42,435 nt of DNA from Alphaproteobacteria bacterium (GCA_030429105.1 JAUIDE010000029.1:1-42435); one strand, 5' to 3'. Positions 18,188 to 27,607 are shown, counted from the first letter of the stretch. Numbers and translations are program-made. Notes: generated from the letters alone by a model not told the origin.

Positions 18188-18646
18188 ATGAAACCCGCAG
18201 CCATTGCGTTTCTCGCCGCCAGTGTCGCCGCCGGAGCCGCCGAGGCGGCCTCGCTCCGGCTCGAGGCGATCTCCCGCGCCGCGATCTTCTCGAACTACGA
18301 GATCGATTTCTTCGACGCGGACGGGGACATGCTCTTCTCGCTCGACGAGCTGACCGGCTTCTCCGGCTTCACGTTCTTCTCGCCGTCGGGGCCGGTCTTC
18401 TACGACGAGGTCGTCAATTTCAGCGAGATCGCCGGCATCTCGGATGCGACCGGCGAGGCGATCAACTTCCGGGGCGGCCTGAACGTGATCGCGCCGATCC
18501 CCGGCCTCTTCGACTTCCGCGTCTTCGACCCGGAGGCGCAGCCGCCCGTGGGCGCCGTGCCGCTCCCGGCCGGAATATGGCTCATGCTGGGCGCGCTGGG
18601 CGCGCTCGGCTTCGCATCGCGGCGCCGATCCCCCGCCGCCGCGTGA
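18188..18646 (+). CDS. Exported protein with VPLPA-CTERM sorting signal
   Basis: A 152-residue secreted protein. It has an N-terminal signal peptide (MKPAAIAFLAASVAAGAAEA, probable cleavage after the AEA). A central region rich in Phe, Asp and Ser (EIDFFDADGDMLFSLDELT) follows. The C-terminus is a tripartite sorting signal: the GAVPLPAG motif, a hydrophobic helix (IWLMLGALGALGF) and a basic tail (ASRRRS). VPLPA-CTERM proteins are recognised by exosortase D-type enzymes and are usually linked to exopolysaccharide or outer surface display in Rhodobacterales. The exosortase is not in this window. I prefer ATG 18188 (GAGGGAAAACAGG upstream) to an upstream in-frame ATG at 18146, which would bury the signal peptide. 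Confidence 0.9.
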   Translation: MKPAAIAFLAASVAAGAAEAASLRLEAISRAAIFSNYEIDFFDADGDMLFSLDELTGFSGFTFFSPSGPVFYDEVVNFSEIAGISDATGEAINFRGGLNVIAPIPGLFDFRVFDPEAQPPVGAVPLPAGIWLMLGALGALGFASRRRSPAAA

Positions 18647-18694
18647 GGGCGGGCGGGGCGGGGGCCCTCCACATCCGCCCCGCCCCGTCTCGCC
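18647..18694. terminator. Bidirectional GC-rich hairpin between convergent genes
   Basis: The 48 bp between the VPLPA-CTERM stop and the alpha-oxoamine synthase stop consist of a G-rich run (GGGCGGGCGGGGCGGGGG), a short A/T-containing loop and a complementary C-rich run. It forms a long, near-perfect hairpin and probably ends transcription from both sides. Confidence 0.55.
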
Positions 18695-20047
18695 CTAGTC
18701 CCTGAGGCTCGCGAAGAGATCGACGCCTTCGAGCGACTTCACGACCTCCGCCGTCTCGTCCACCGCGCGGTCGATCTCCGCCTCCTCATGGTCGGAGGTC
18801 AGGAAGAAGCGGATGCGCGCCTGCTGTTCCGGAACGGCGGGGAAGATGATGGGGAGCGCGTTGATCCCGCGCTTGAAGAGCATGTCAGCGGCGACGACGG
18901 CGCGCGGGCTGTCCCCGATGATCACCGGCGTGACGGCGTAGCCCTCGGAAAGTCCGACATCGAGGCCCGCCGTCGCCGCCCGCTCGCGGAAGCGGAGGCC
19001 GTTCGCGCGGAGCCGCGCCACGCGCTCCGGCTCCGCCAGCATCGCCCGCACCGCCGCCTCCGCCGCCGCCGCGACGGGCGCGGCGAGGCCGACGGAGAAG
19101 ACGAAACCCGGCGCCTTGTGCTTCAGATAGGCGATCAACGCCTCCGAACCGCAGACATAGCCGCCGCAGGCGGCCAGCGTCTTCGACAGCGTGCCCATCC
19201 AGATCTCGACGCTGCGCGGATCGACGCCCTGAAGCTCCGCAAGCCCCCGCCCCGTCGCGCCGAGGACGCCGAAGGCGTGCGCCTCGTCCACCATCAGCCA
19301 GGCGCCGTGCCGCGCCTTGATCTCCACGAAGCGGGGAAGGTCGGGGAAGTCGCCGTCCATCGAGTAGAGGCCCTCGACGACGATGAGCACGCGCTCGTAC
19401 CGGTCCCGCACGCGGGCGAGGGTCTCGTCCACCCAGTCGAAATCGTTGTGGGGGAAGGTGAGCCGCGCCGCGCCGGAGAGCCGTGCGCCTTCTGAAATCG
19501 AATTGTGGATGAGCTGATCCATCAGGATCAGGTCCTTCGGCCCGATCAGCGCGCCGATCGTCGTCACGTTCGTCGCATGGCCGGAAACCATCGCCACCGC
19601 GGCGTCGACGCCATAGGCCGAGGCCAGCGCCCGCTCCAGCGCGCCGTGATAGGGCCGCTCGCCGCCGACAAGGCGCGAGGCGTTGGCCGAGACGCCCCAT
19701 TCCTCCGCCGCCGCCACGGCGGCGCGGCGCACATCCGGATGGGAGCCGAGGCCGAGATAGTCGTATGAGGCGAAGTTGATCCGCTCCTCGCCATCGATGA
19801 CGCAGCGCGCGCCCTCCCGCGAGTCGATCTGGCGGAAGAACGGCGTGCCGATGCCGAGGCTGCGGCCCACCGCCTCCTGAAAGCGCATCTGCTCGAAGAT
19901 CGGCAGGGTGGAGAAATCGAAGGCTTTCGGCGCGGCGCCGGCGACGCGCGCAGGCGCCGGGGCGGGGCGGCCGCCGCGCGCCCGCGCCTCGCGCACCTTG
20001 CGCAGCCGGTCGACCAGCGCGTGCCGGTCCTTGTCGATCGCCGTCAT
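18695..20047 (-). CDS. Alpha-oxoamine synthase (PLP), partner of the polyketide synthase
   Basis: A pyridoxal-phosphate enzyme of the alpha-oxoamine synthase family (with BioF, Kbl and serine palmitoyltransferase); it decarboxylates an amino acid and condenses it with an acyl thioester. 450 residues, with about 65 more at the N-terminus than BioF. The PLP lysine is K289 in MGTLSKTLAACGG. D254 and H257 are in MVDEAHAFG. SGHATNVTTIG and HNSISEGARLSGA are further active-site segments. It starts 10 bp after the stop of the single-module PKS, which lacks a thioesterase, so the likely acyl donor is the PKS-bound chain. The amino acid (Gly, Ala or Ser) cannot be read from sequence. No bioA, bioB or bioD is nearby, so a biotin role is unlikely. 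Confidence 0.9.
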   Translation of the reverse strand: MTAIDKDRHALVDRLRKVREARARGGRPAPAPARVAGAAPKAFDFSTLPIFEQMRFQEAVGRSLGIGTPFFRQIDSREGARCVIDGEERINFASYDYLGLGSHPDVRRAAVAAAEEWGVSANASRLVGGERPYHGALERALASAYGVDAAVAMVSGHATNVTTIGALIGPKDLILMDQLIHNSISEGARLSGAARLTFPHNDFDWVDETLARVRDRYERVLIVVEGLYSMDGDFPDLPRFVEIKARHGAWLMVDEAHAFGVLGATGRGLAELQGVDPRSVEIWMGTLSKTLAACGGYVCGSEALIAYLKHKAPGFVFSVGLAAPVAAAAEAAVRAMLAEPERVARLRANGLRFRERAATAGLDVGLSEGYAVTPVIIGDSPRAVVAADMLFKRGINALPIIFPAVPEQQARIRFFLTSDHEEAEIDRAVDETAEVVKSLEGVDLFASLRD

Positions 20048-20057
20048 GCGCCGCCCC

Positions 20058-23000
20058 TCATCCCTTCAGGCTCTCCGCCTGGCGCGCCAGCTTCTCGACC
20101 ACCTTCCGGTCGTCCTCGTCGATGGCGCCGGCGACATGCTGAGCCACGACGGCGTTGACCGCCGCGCCGTCCGAGGCGGCGGCGCGGCCGCGCGCCTCGT
20201 CGAGCAGCTTCCGGGCGAGATCGGCGAGGCCGACGCCCTCGGAGAGGGACATGAGCGGCAGGGTGGCGCCGATCCGCTCCTCCACCGCCATCTTGAGATC
20301 TACGGCCATCAGGCTGTCGAACCCCATTTCCGTCAATGGCCGCCGCGGGTCCAGCTCGCCCGGCGGCTGGCGGAGGATGCGGCCCGTTTCCGCGGCGAGG
20401 AACTCGATGATGGCCTTGAGCGCGGCCATGTCGTCCAGCCCGTCGATCATCGCGGCGAGGTCGATCGCGCCCTCTCCGCCGCCCGCCTCCCGCGCCGTCT
20501 CGACACGCTCGAAAAGCGGCGTCTTCATCAGTGGCAGGTCCGCGGCGAGCATGCCCCAGCGGAGCGGGGCCCAGGTGACGGCGGGCTCCGGCGCGCCGGC
20601 GGCGAGGATCGTCTCCAACCCTTCCAGCGCCTCCGCGGCGGTGAGCAGCGTTCCGCCCATCCGCTTCGAGAGCATCTCGCGCACCGCGTCGTCCCGCGCC
20701 AGGACGCCGACATCGGCGATGGGGCCCCAGCCGACGGCAAGGCCCGGCTCGCCCGCCGCGCGGCGGGAGGCCATGAGGCTTTCGAGCGCGGCGTTGGCGG
20801 CGACATAGGCCGACTGGCCGGGATTGCCGAAAAGCGTCGTCACCGAGGAATAGACAATGAAATGGTCGAGCCCGAGGCCGCGGGTCGCCCGGTCCAGCAG
20901 TTCGGCGCCGGCGATCTTGGGGCGCATCACCGCCTCCATCCGCGCGGCGTCCTGCGTCTCGAAGAGCGCGTCGTCGAGCGCCATGGCGGAATGGACGACG
21001 CCCCTGAGCGGGACGCCTTCCGCCGCGATCCCGGCCATCAGGTCGGCGAGGGCGCGTTCATCAGCGATGTCGGCGGCGTGGAAGGTGACCTCGGCGCCGG
21101 CGCGGCGCATCTGCGCCAGCGCGGCGCGGCTTTCCTTGGCGGGCGCGCCGGAGCGGGAGACGAGCCAAAGCCGCTTCACGCCCTTGGCGGCGAGCCATTG
21201 CGCCGTCTCGAAGCCGAAGCCGCCCGTTCCCCCGGCGACGAGCCAGCCGCCCTCGCCGATTTCCGGCGCCGAGGCGGGCGCGAGAGCCGGCGCCGCGGGC
21301 GGGCGGATGACGATCTTGCCGACATGGCCGGATTTCTGCATCAGACGGAAGGCGTCCACCGCCTCCTCCGCCTCGAAGACCTGCACCGGCGGCGGCGCGA
21401 AGGCGCCCGAGGCGAAGCCCTCGGCGAGGTCGCGGAACAGCCGATCCGCCAGTTCGGGCCGGGCGGAGAGGAGCTGGTCCGCATCCACGCCGAAATAGGT
21501 GAGGTTGCGCCGGAACGGGCGCAGCCCGAGCGGGGAATTCGCGTAATAGTCGCGCTTGCCGAGCTCCACGAAGCGGCCGAAGGGGCGGAGGCAGGCGAGC
21601 GAGCGCTCCATCGCCTCGCCCGAGAGCGAGTTCAGCACCACGTCCACGCCCTCGCCGCCCGTCGCGGCGATCACCTGGTCCGCGAAGGCGAGGGACCGGC
21701 TGTCGAACACCGCATCGGCGCCGAGCGCCTTCAGCAGCCGCCGCTTTGCCGGGGAGCCGGCGGTGGCGAGGATGCGCGCGCCGATGCGCCGGGCGATCTG
21801 CATCGCCGCGAGGCCGACGCCGCCGGCGCCGCCATGAATGAGCACTGTTTCGTCCGACCGGAGATGCGCCAGTTCGACGAGGCCGTATTGCGCCGTGATG
21901 AAGATCGTCGCCACGGCGGCGGCCGTGTCGAAATCCGTGCCCGCGGGCAGGGGCGCGACGGCGCGGGCCGGGATGGTCGCATGGGTCGCGAAGCAGGCGG
22001 GGCCGAAGGCGATCACCGCCTCCCCGACCTGCCGGCCGCTCGCCGCACCGGCGCGGGCGACCACGCCGGAGCACTCCATGCCGAGCGTCGCGCCGGCGAA
22101 GCCGTCTTCCAGCGCCTCCTCGGGCAGGAGGCCCTGCGCCCACATAACGTCGCGGAAGTTGAGGCCGGCGGCGCGGACCTCGATCTCCACCTCGTCCGGC
22201 GCCGGCGCGCGGCGGGCCGTCGTGGCCCAGCGCAGGCTGTCGAAGGCGCCCTGCTGGCCGATCTCCAGCACCCGCGCCGCCTCCGCGCCGAGCCGGGCGC
22301 GCGCGGCGAGGGCGAGAAGGTCCGGCCCCGCCTCGATCCGGGGCGCGGCGCGGCCCGCATCGTCCCGCACGATCTCGCGCTCCTCGCCTGGCGCGGCGAG
22401 CTCCTCGCAGAGATGGCCGACGAGCTGTTCCGTCTCGATCGACGGGTCGAAATCGAGAATGCGGATCTCGGGCTGGCCGGGCTCGTTGGCGAGCACGCGG
22501 CCGAGCCCGTGCAGCGCCGCCTCGGCCGCGCTCCGCGCCTCCGCGCCGCCCGCCGCAGCGGGGCGGCCGCCGCGCGTCACGATCCAGAACCGGGCGGGGC
22601 GCGGGCCCGTCAGCGCGGCCTTCGCGGCGGCGACGCGCGCCGCGGCGCGCTCCATTTCGGAGCCCTGTGTGTAGAGGCCGGCGAGGAACACGGCCTCCCA
22701 TCCGGCCTCGAGCCCCTCGGGCGCGACGCCGCCCGGGGCGAGCCGGACCTCGCGGCCGATTGCGGCCAGCGCAGCCTCGATCTCGGCCGCGGCGGCGGCC
22801 TCCTCCGCCCCGTGCAGGACGACGACGACGCCCTTCCGCCCCGGCTCGGCATGGGCGGCGGGAAGGCCGCGCCGGCCGCGCGCGACGAGGGCGAAAAGCT
22901 CCGTCCGCTCCTCGCGGAGCGGCAGCGCCTCGGCCGCCTCGAGCCGCGCCTCCTCCAGCATGGCGCGCCAGTCCTCCGCGGGCATCCGCCGGCCGACCGG

Positions 23001-26000
23001 CGCCTCCGGCGTCAGCGAGGCGGCCCACCATTCCTCGGCCGCGCCCTGCAGAAGGTCCGAGGCGAGGTCGGGAGCCCGCTCGACCGCGAGGAGCAGCGCG
23101 CCGGGCGCGATGGCGCCGGAGAGCGCGGACAGCCCCTCGCGCCCGAGGCGATGCAGCGCGTCGGCGGATAGGATGACGTCATGCGCCGTCTCCGTCGCCG
23201 CCTCGAACGGGAGGATGGCGAGCCGCGGCGAGGCCGGGAGGGTCTGCCGCATCGTCTCCACCACGCGCGGGTCGGGATGGGTGACGACGAGGCGGTCCAG
23301 CGCCGGCGCGGCGGCGAGGCGCGCGGCGACGCCGGCGGGAGCCGCGCCGACGATGAGGGCGCTCAGGCGGCGGCGGGCCGGCCATTCGGCGAGGATGTCC
23401 GCGAAGGCGCGCTCCGCCGCCGCCCATACGGCGCGGGAGGCGGGCGCGATGTCCGCCGCGGCCTGGGGCGGCGCGCTCTCGCGGAGGCCGCCGGAGAGAA
23501 GCGTGGGCAATTCCGCCTCGAGCCGGAGGAGCGCCATCAGCTCCTCAGCCCGCGCGGGCGCCTCCTCGGCCAGCGCCTGAGCAAGCTCCTCGACCGGGGG
23601 ATAGGGGCACTCGGCCGCGAGCCGGCCGGCGCCGAGCGCCTCCGCCTCGAAGGCCCCGTCCTCCTCCAGCGCCAGCATGGCGCGGGCGAGAAGCGGGCGG
23701 GCCGAGGGATCGAGGTCGAGCGCCGCGGCGATGTCCACCCGCCGCGTTTCGGGGTCGGCGAAGCGGTGCGCGAGATCCCATGCCAGACGGCGCGAAAGCG
23801 CGTCGACGAGGAGCGAGCCGACATCCGGCTCCGGCTCCGCGGAGGCCACGAGGTCGAGCGCGCGGAGCCGCGCGGCGGGGTCTTCCCACGCCTCCGGCCG
23901 CGCCGCGCCGGCCTCGTCCTGCAGGCGGATCATCGCCTGCCGCCAGACGCGGCCCGTCTCCCGCGCCCCGCGCGTCAGGCGCACGGCCTTGAGCCGCAGC
24001 CCGGAGACGGAGGCGACGAGCCTTCCCTCCGCGCTCAGGAGATCGAGCGCCGCCTCCGCGCCGCGGGGGCTTAGCTTCACGAGGCGGACATGCGCAGAGG
24101 CGGCGGGTTCCGCGCGCCCGTAGAGGCGGATGCGGCCGATGCGCACGGGCAGGAAGGCCGTGCCGGCGGCCAGCGCCCGGTCCCCCGCCGCGCGGCGGAT
24201 GAGCGGGAAGATCGCGTGCATCGCGCCGTCAAGCACGGTCGGGTCTAGCGCGAGGCCCGGCTCCGGCGCCGGGCCCTCCGTCAGCTGCGCCTCGGCGGAG
24301 ACGCCGTTGACCTTCAGCAAGCGGATGCGCTGGAAGGCCGGCCCGTAGGCGAGGCCGTAGCCTTCGAGCGACTGGTAGAGCTGCCGCCCGCTCAGCTTCG
24401 TGGCGCCGCGGACCTCGCCCGGCGAGGCGGCGGCCTCGCCCGGCGGCGTGCGGCGGAGCGTGCCGAAGGCGTTCAGGCCCCATTCGCCGCCGGCGAGGCG
24501 GCGGCGGCTCTCGATCCGGATCTGCCCGGTGCTCGCGTCATGGCTCGTCCGCGCCTCGACGGCGGCGCCGTCGTCCAGCACGATGGGGCGGATGATCTCG
24601 AATTCCGAAAGCTCGGCGGCGCCGTGGATCTCCCGCCCGGCGGCGAGCGCCATCTCCGCGAAGCCGGCGGCGGGGAAGACGACGGCGCCGTCCACCTTGT
24701 GGTCGGCGAGCCAGGGATGGAGCGCGACGTCGATCACCGAACGCCAGACGCCCTCGCCCGCCCTGAGCCGCGAACCGAGCAGCGGCGCGACGCCGCCGAG
24801 TCCGAAGAAGTCCACCGCCTCCGCGCTCGGCTGGATGCGGAACTCGGTCGTCCGCCAGGCGTAGCCCGGCAGACCGCCGCGATAAGGCGCCGGCGCGCCG
24901 AAGAAGCGCGAATCGTCGAGGCTCGCGCCGTGGGCGAGCGCGCGCGCGGCGATGGCGGCGGCGGTGAGCGGCGTGCGTGGGTTCTGCTCCAGCGTCGTGA
25001 CGACGGCGGCGCCCCAGCCGAGCTGCTCCAGCGTGTCGGTGACGTAGGATTGCAGCACGGGGCGCGGCGCGATCTCGACAAAGACGCCGCAGCCGAGCTT
25101 CGCCAGCGCGCTCACCGCCTCGCGGAAGCGCACAGGCTGGCGAGCGTTGCGCCACCAGTATTCGGTGTCGAGCGCGACGCCCGGCGCCTCCCGCCCGCTG
25201 GTCGAGGAGACGTAGACGGCCCGGCCCTCGCGCGGCGCGAGGTCCGACAGGTCCGCGATCAGCTTCGCGCGGATCGGGTCGATCGCCGGGCTGTGATAGG
25301 GATAGTCGATGTCGAGCAGCTTCGCCGCGATGCGCTTCTTCCGGGCGAACTTGGCGAAACCCTTCAGGCTCTCCACCGGGCCGGCGATGGTGGAGGAGCG
25401 GGGCGAATTGTCCCCCGCCACGGTGATCGAGGCGTCGCCGTATTCGGCCAGCGCCTCCTCCACCGCCTCCTCCCCGGCGAGGACGGCGGCCATCCCGCCC
25501 ATGCCGCGCATGAACTCGAGCGCCGTGGAGCGGGTGCGGATGAGATGCACGGCGTCCTTCAGCGTCAGCACGCCCGCGGCCCAGGCGGCGGCGACCTCGC
25601 CCACCGAATGGCCGGCGACGGCGTCCGGCCTCAACCCCTCGGCCTCCAGCGCCTTCACGACGCCGACCTGGACGGCGAAGAGGATCGGCTGCGCCACCCG
25701 GCTCTCGACCAGCAGCTCCCCGAGTTCGTCCGAGGCGAGGAGCGCCGCGAGGTCGATGTCGGATTTCTGCCGGAAGAGGCGGGAGACCTCGTCGAAGGCG
25801 GCGCGGAAGGCCGGGTTCTCCTCATAGAGGTCGAGGCCCATCCCGGCCCATTGCGAGCCGTTGCCGCCGAAGACGAAGGCCGTCTTCTCGCCGCGGCCGA
25901 CGCGCTGCCCGGTGATGGCCGGCTGCGCGCCGCTCTCATGTGCGGCGAGGCTCGCCGCGATCTGCGCCGCGCCGTCGCCGAGGGCGACGAGGCGATGCGC

Positions 26001-27476
26001 CGCGCGGCTGCGGCGATGGGCGGCGGCGTTGACGAGGAGGTCGGCCTCGGCCTCCTCCGCCGTTCCCAGCCGCTCCCGCCAGCGCGTGACCATCTCCGCC
26101 AGACTCTCCCGGCTCGCGGCGGAGAGGATGAGCGCGCGGGCGCGGGGCGCGGGGGCGGGCGGATGCGCCTCGCCGGCTTCCGGCTGGCGGATCAGGACAT
26201 GGGCGTTCGCGCCGCCGAAGCCGAAGGAGTTGACGCCCGCGAGCCAGGGCCGCTCCCGCGCCTCGATCTCCAGCGGCTCCGCCGCGACTTCGAGGTTGAG
26301 ATCGTCGAAGGCGATGTTCGGATTCGGTTCCTTGAGGTGGAGCGAGGCGGGGTAGACGCCGCGCTCCAGCGCCATCTGCGCCTTGAGGAGGCCGACGAGC
26401 CCCGAGGCGGGCTCGAGATGCCCGAAATTCGTCTTGGCCGAGCCGATCGGCAGCGGCTTCGCCCGCGCGCGGCCGAACACCTCCCCGATCGCGTGCGCCT
26501 CCATCGGGTCGCCCACCGGCGTGCCGGTGCCGTGGCATTCGAGGAAGGCGAGATCGTCCGGGTCGAACTGCGCCTCCCGGCGGATCTGCATCAGGAGCGC
26601 GGCCTGCCGCTCCGCCGAGGGCATGGCCATGCCGACCGTCCGCCCGTCCGAGTTGACGCCGGAGCCGACGATCACGCCGCGCACCGGGTCGCCCGCCGCA
26701 TGGGCGAGGTCCATCCGCCGCAGGACGAAGACGACGGCGCCCTCGGAGCGGACATAGCCGTCCGCCGAGGCGTCGAACGCCTTGCAGAGGCCGACGGGGG
26801 ACAGCATCGTCGCCCGGCTGAAGCCGATGAAGGAGAAGGGCGAGAGGAGCGCGTTGACGCCGCCGACGATGGCGGTGTCGATCTCCCCCGTCTTCAACGC
26901 CTGGACCGCCTGGTGCATCGCATAGAAGGAGGAGGAGCAGGCGGTGTCGACCGTGTAGCTTGGCCCCTTGAGATCAAGGAGATAGGAGATGCGGTTCGAG
27001 ACGATGGAAAGCGTGTTCCCCGTCATGAACTGCGCGTCCACCGACGAGGGGTCGCCGAGGAAGGTGAAGGAATGATCCGAGGCCGAGGCCCCGACATAGA
27101 CGCCGGTGCGCCCGCGCGAGAGCGTCTCCGGCGTCAGCCCGGCGTGCTCCACCGCCTCCCAGACGGCCATGAGGAGCAGGCGCTGCTGCGGGTCCATCTG
27201 CACCGCCTCGCGCGGGGAGACGCCGAAGAATCCCGGGTCGAAGCGCCAGATGTCCTCCACCTGCCCGGCGGCGAAGGTGTAGGAACGGCCGAGCGCCGCC
27301 TTGTCGGGATGCTGGAAAAGCGCCTTCGCCCAGCGGTCCGCCATCACCTCTCCGATGACGCAGCGCCGCTCTTCGAGCACGCGCCAGAACGCTTCAGGGT
27401 CCGAGGCCTGAGGCAGCCGGCAGGAATAGCCCGAGATCGCGACGTCAAACGCCGGCTTGCTGGTCTGAGCGCTCAT
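20058..27476 (-). CDS. Single-module highly reducing type I polyketide synthase
   Basis: 2472 residues. Ketosynthase with Cys180 (DTACSSS), His315 (ECHGTGTP) and His353 (NFGHLEP). Acyltransferase with Ser624 (GHSVGE) and His728 in DYPYHSPAID; GHSVGE favours malonyl-CoA. Dehydratase with His926 (HKVDGAVVFP) and Asp1083 (DGAMH). About 1250-1480 is a degenerate methyltransferase whose SAM motif has decayed to LIVGAAPAG. About 1545-1715 is a pseudo-ketoreductase. Enoylreductase with HGGAGGVGLA at 1881-1890. Ketoreductase with GGTGGFG, an LDD B-type motif near 2168 and Tyr2224/Asn2228. Acyl carrier domain with Ser2388 (GFDSL). There is no thioesterase and no second module, so an iterative, fully reducing enzyme is inferred. 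AGGA precedes the ATG. The alpha-oxoamine synthase follows as second gene. Confidence 0.95.
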   Translation of the reverse strand: MSAQTSKPAFDVAISGYSCRLPQASDPEAFWRVLEERRCVIGEVMADRWAKALFQHPDKAALGRSYTFAAGQVEDIWRFDPGFFGVSPREAVQMDPQQRLLLMAVWEAVEHAGLTPETLSRGRTGVYVGASASDHSFTFLGDPSSVDAQFMTGNTLSIVSNRISYLLDLKGPSYTVDTACSSSFYAMHQAVQALKTGEIDTAIVGGVNALLSPFSFIGFSRATMLSPVGLCKAFDASADGYVRSEGAVVFVLRRMDLAHAAGDPVRGVIVGSGVNSDGRTVGMAMPSAERQAALLMQIRREAQFDPDDLAFLECHGTGTPVGDPMEAHAIGEVFGRARAKPLPIGSAKTNFGHLEPASGLVGLLKAQMALERGVYPASLHLKEPNPNIAFDDLNLEVAAEPLEIEARERPWLAGVNSFGFGGANAHVLIRQPEAGEAHPPAPAPRARALILSAASRESLAEMVTRWRERLGTAEEAEADLLVNAAAHRRSRAAHRLVALGDGAAQIAASLAAHESGAQPAITGQRVGRGEKTAFVFGGNGSQWAGMGLDLYEENPAFRAAFDEVSRLFRQKSDIDLAALLASDELGELLVESRVAQPILFAVQVGVVKALEAEGLRPDAVAGHSVGEVAAAWAAGVLTLKDAVHLIRTRSTALEFMRGMGGMAAVLAGEEAVEEALAEYGDASITVAGDNSPRSSTIAGPVESLKGFAKFARKKRIAAKLLDIDYPYHSPAIDPIRAKLIADLSDLAPREGRAVYVSSTSGREAPGVALDTEYWWRNARQPVRFREAVSALAKLGCGVFVEIAPRPVLQSYVTDTLEQLGWGAAVVTTLEQNPRTPLTAAAIAARALAHGASLDDSRFFGAPAPYRGGLPGYAWRTTEFRIQPSAEAVDFFGLGGVAPLLGSRLRAGEGVWRSVIDVALHPWLADHKVDGAVVFPAAGFAEMALAAGREIHGAAELSEFEIIRPIVLDDGAAVEARTSHDASTGQIRIESRRRLAGGEWGLNAFGTLRRTPPGEAAASPGEVRGATKLSGRQLYQSLEGYGLAYGPAFQRIRLLKVNGVSAEAQLTEGPAPEPGLALDPTVLDGAMHAIFPLIRRAAGDRALAAGTAFLPVRIGRIRLYGRAEPAASAHVRLVKLSPRGAEAALDLLSAEGRLVASVSGLRLKAVRLTRGARETGRVWRQAMIRLQDEAGAARPEAWEDPAARLRALDLVASAEPEPDVGSLLVDALSRRLAWDLAHRFADPETRRVDIAAALDLDPSARPLLARAMLALEEDGAFEAEALGAGRLAAECPYPPVEELAQALAEEAPARAEELMALLRLEAELPTLLSGGLRESAPPQAAADIAPASRAVWAAAERAFADILAEWPARRRLSALIVGAAPAGVAARLAAAPALDRLVVTHPDPRVVETMRQTLPASPRLAILPFEAATETAHDVILSADALHRLGREGLSALSGAIAPGALLLAVERAPDLASDLLQGAAEEWWAASLTPEAPVGRRMPAEDWRAMLEEARLEAAEALPLREERTELFALVARGRRGLPAAHAEPGRKGVVVVLHGAEEAAAAAEIEAALAAIGREVRLAPGGVAPEGLEAGWEAVFLAGLYTQGSEMERAAARVAAAKAALTGPRPARFWIVTRGGRPAAAGGAEARSAAEAALHGLGRVLANEPGQPEIRILDFDPSIETEQLVGHLCEELAAPGEEREIVRDDAGRAAPRIEAGPDLLALAARARLGAEAARVLEIGQQGAFDSLRWATTARRAPAPDEVEIEVRAAGLNFRDVMWAQGLLPEEALEDGFAGATLGMECSGVVARAGAASGRQVGEAVIAFGPACFATHATIPARAVAPLPAGTDFDTAAAVATIFITAQYGLVELAHLRSDETVLIHGGAGGVGLAAMQIARRIGARILATAGSPAKRRLLKALGADAVFDSRSLAFADQVIAATGGEGVDVVLNSLSGEAMERSLACLRPFGRFVELGKRDYYANSPLGLRPFRRNLTYFGVDADQLLSARPELADRLFRDLAEGFASGAFAPPPVQVFEAEEAVDAFRLMQKSGHVGKIVIRPPAAPALAPASAPEIGEGGWLVAGGTGGFGFETAQWLAAKGVKRLWLVSRSGAPAKESRAALAQMRRAGAEVTFHAADIADERALADLMAGIAAEGVPLRGVVHSAMALDDALFETQDAARMEAVMRPKIAGAELLDRATRGLGLDHFIVYSSVTTLFGNPGQSAYVAANAALESLMASRRAAGEPGLAVGWGPIADVGVLARDDAVREMLSKRMGGTLLTAAEALEGLETILAAGAPEPAVTWAPLRWGMLAADLPLMKTPLFERVETAREAGGGEGAIDLAAMIDGLDDMAALKAIIEFLAAETGRILRQPPGELDPRRPLTEMGFDSLMAVDLKMAVEERIGATLPLMSLSEGVGLADLARKLLDEARGRAAASDGAAVNAVVAQHVAGAIDEDDRKVVEKLARQAESLKG

Positions 27477-27566
27477 GGTTTCGTCCTAACCCCTCGGACA
27501 GCAAGTAACAACAGGGCTCGGGCGGCCTTGGCCAATCAACAACTGCTGCATCCTGAAACGAAACGT

Positions 27567-27579
27567 CATGGGACCCATG
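27567..27579. promoter_or_regulatory. Palindrome between the PKS and glycosyltransferase genes
   Basis: CATGGGACCCATG is a perfect inverted repeat around a central A in the 131-bp divergent control region. This region is clearly richer in A/T than its surroundings. It may be an operator serving one or both genes. No regulator is encoded next to it and no second copy was noticed, so this is weak. Confidence 0.3.
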
Positions 27580-27607
27580 GATATCCCGTCGGTTGCGCGA
27601 GGCAAGC

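Noticed and set aside
18695-20047. Reading the oxoamine synthase as BioF (biotin synthesis)
   Set aside because: No other bio gene is near, the N-terminus is extended, and it follows a PKS after 10 bp. A PKS-release role fits better, though not proven.
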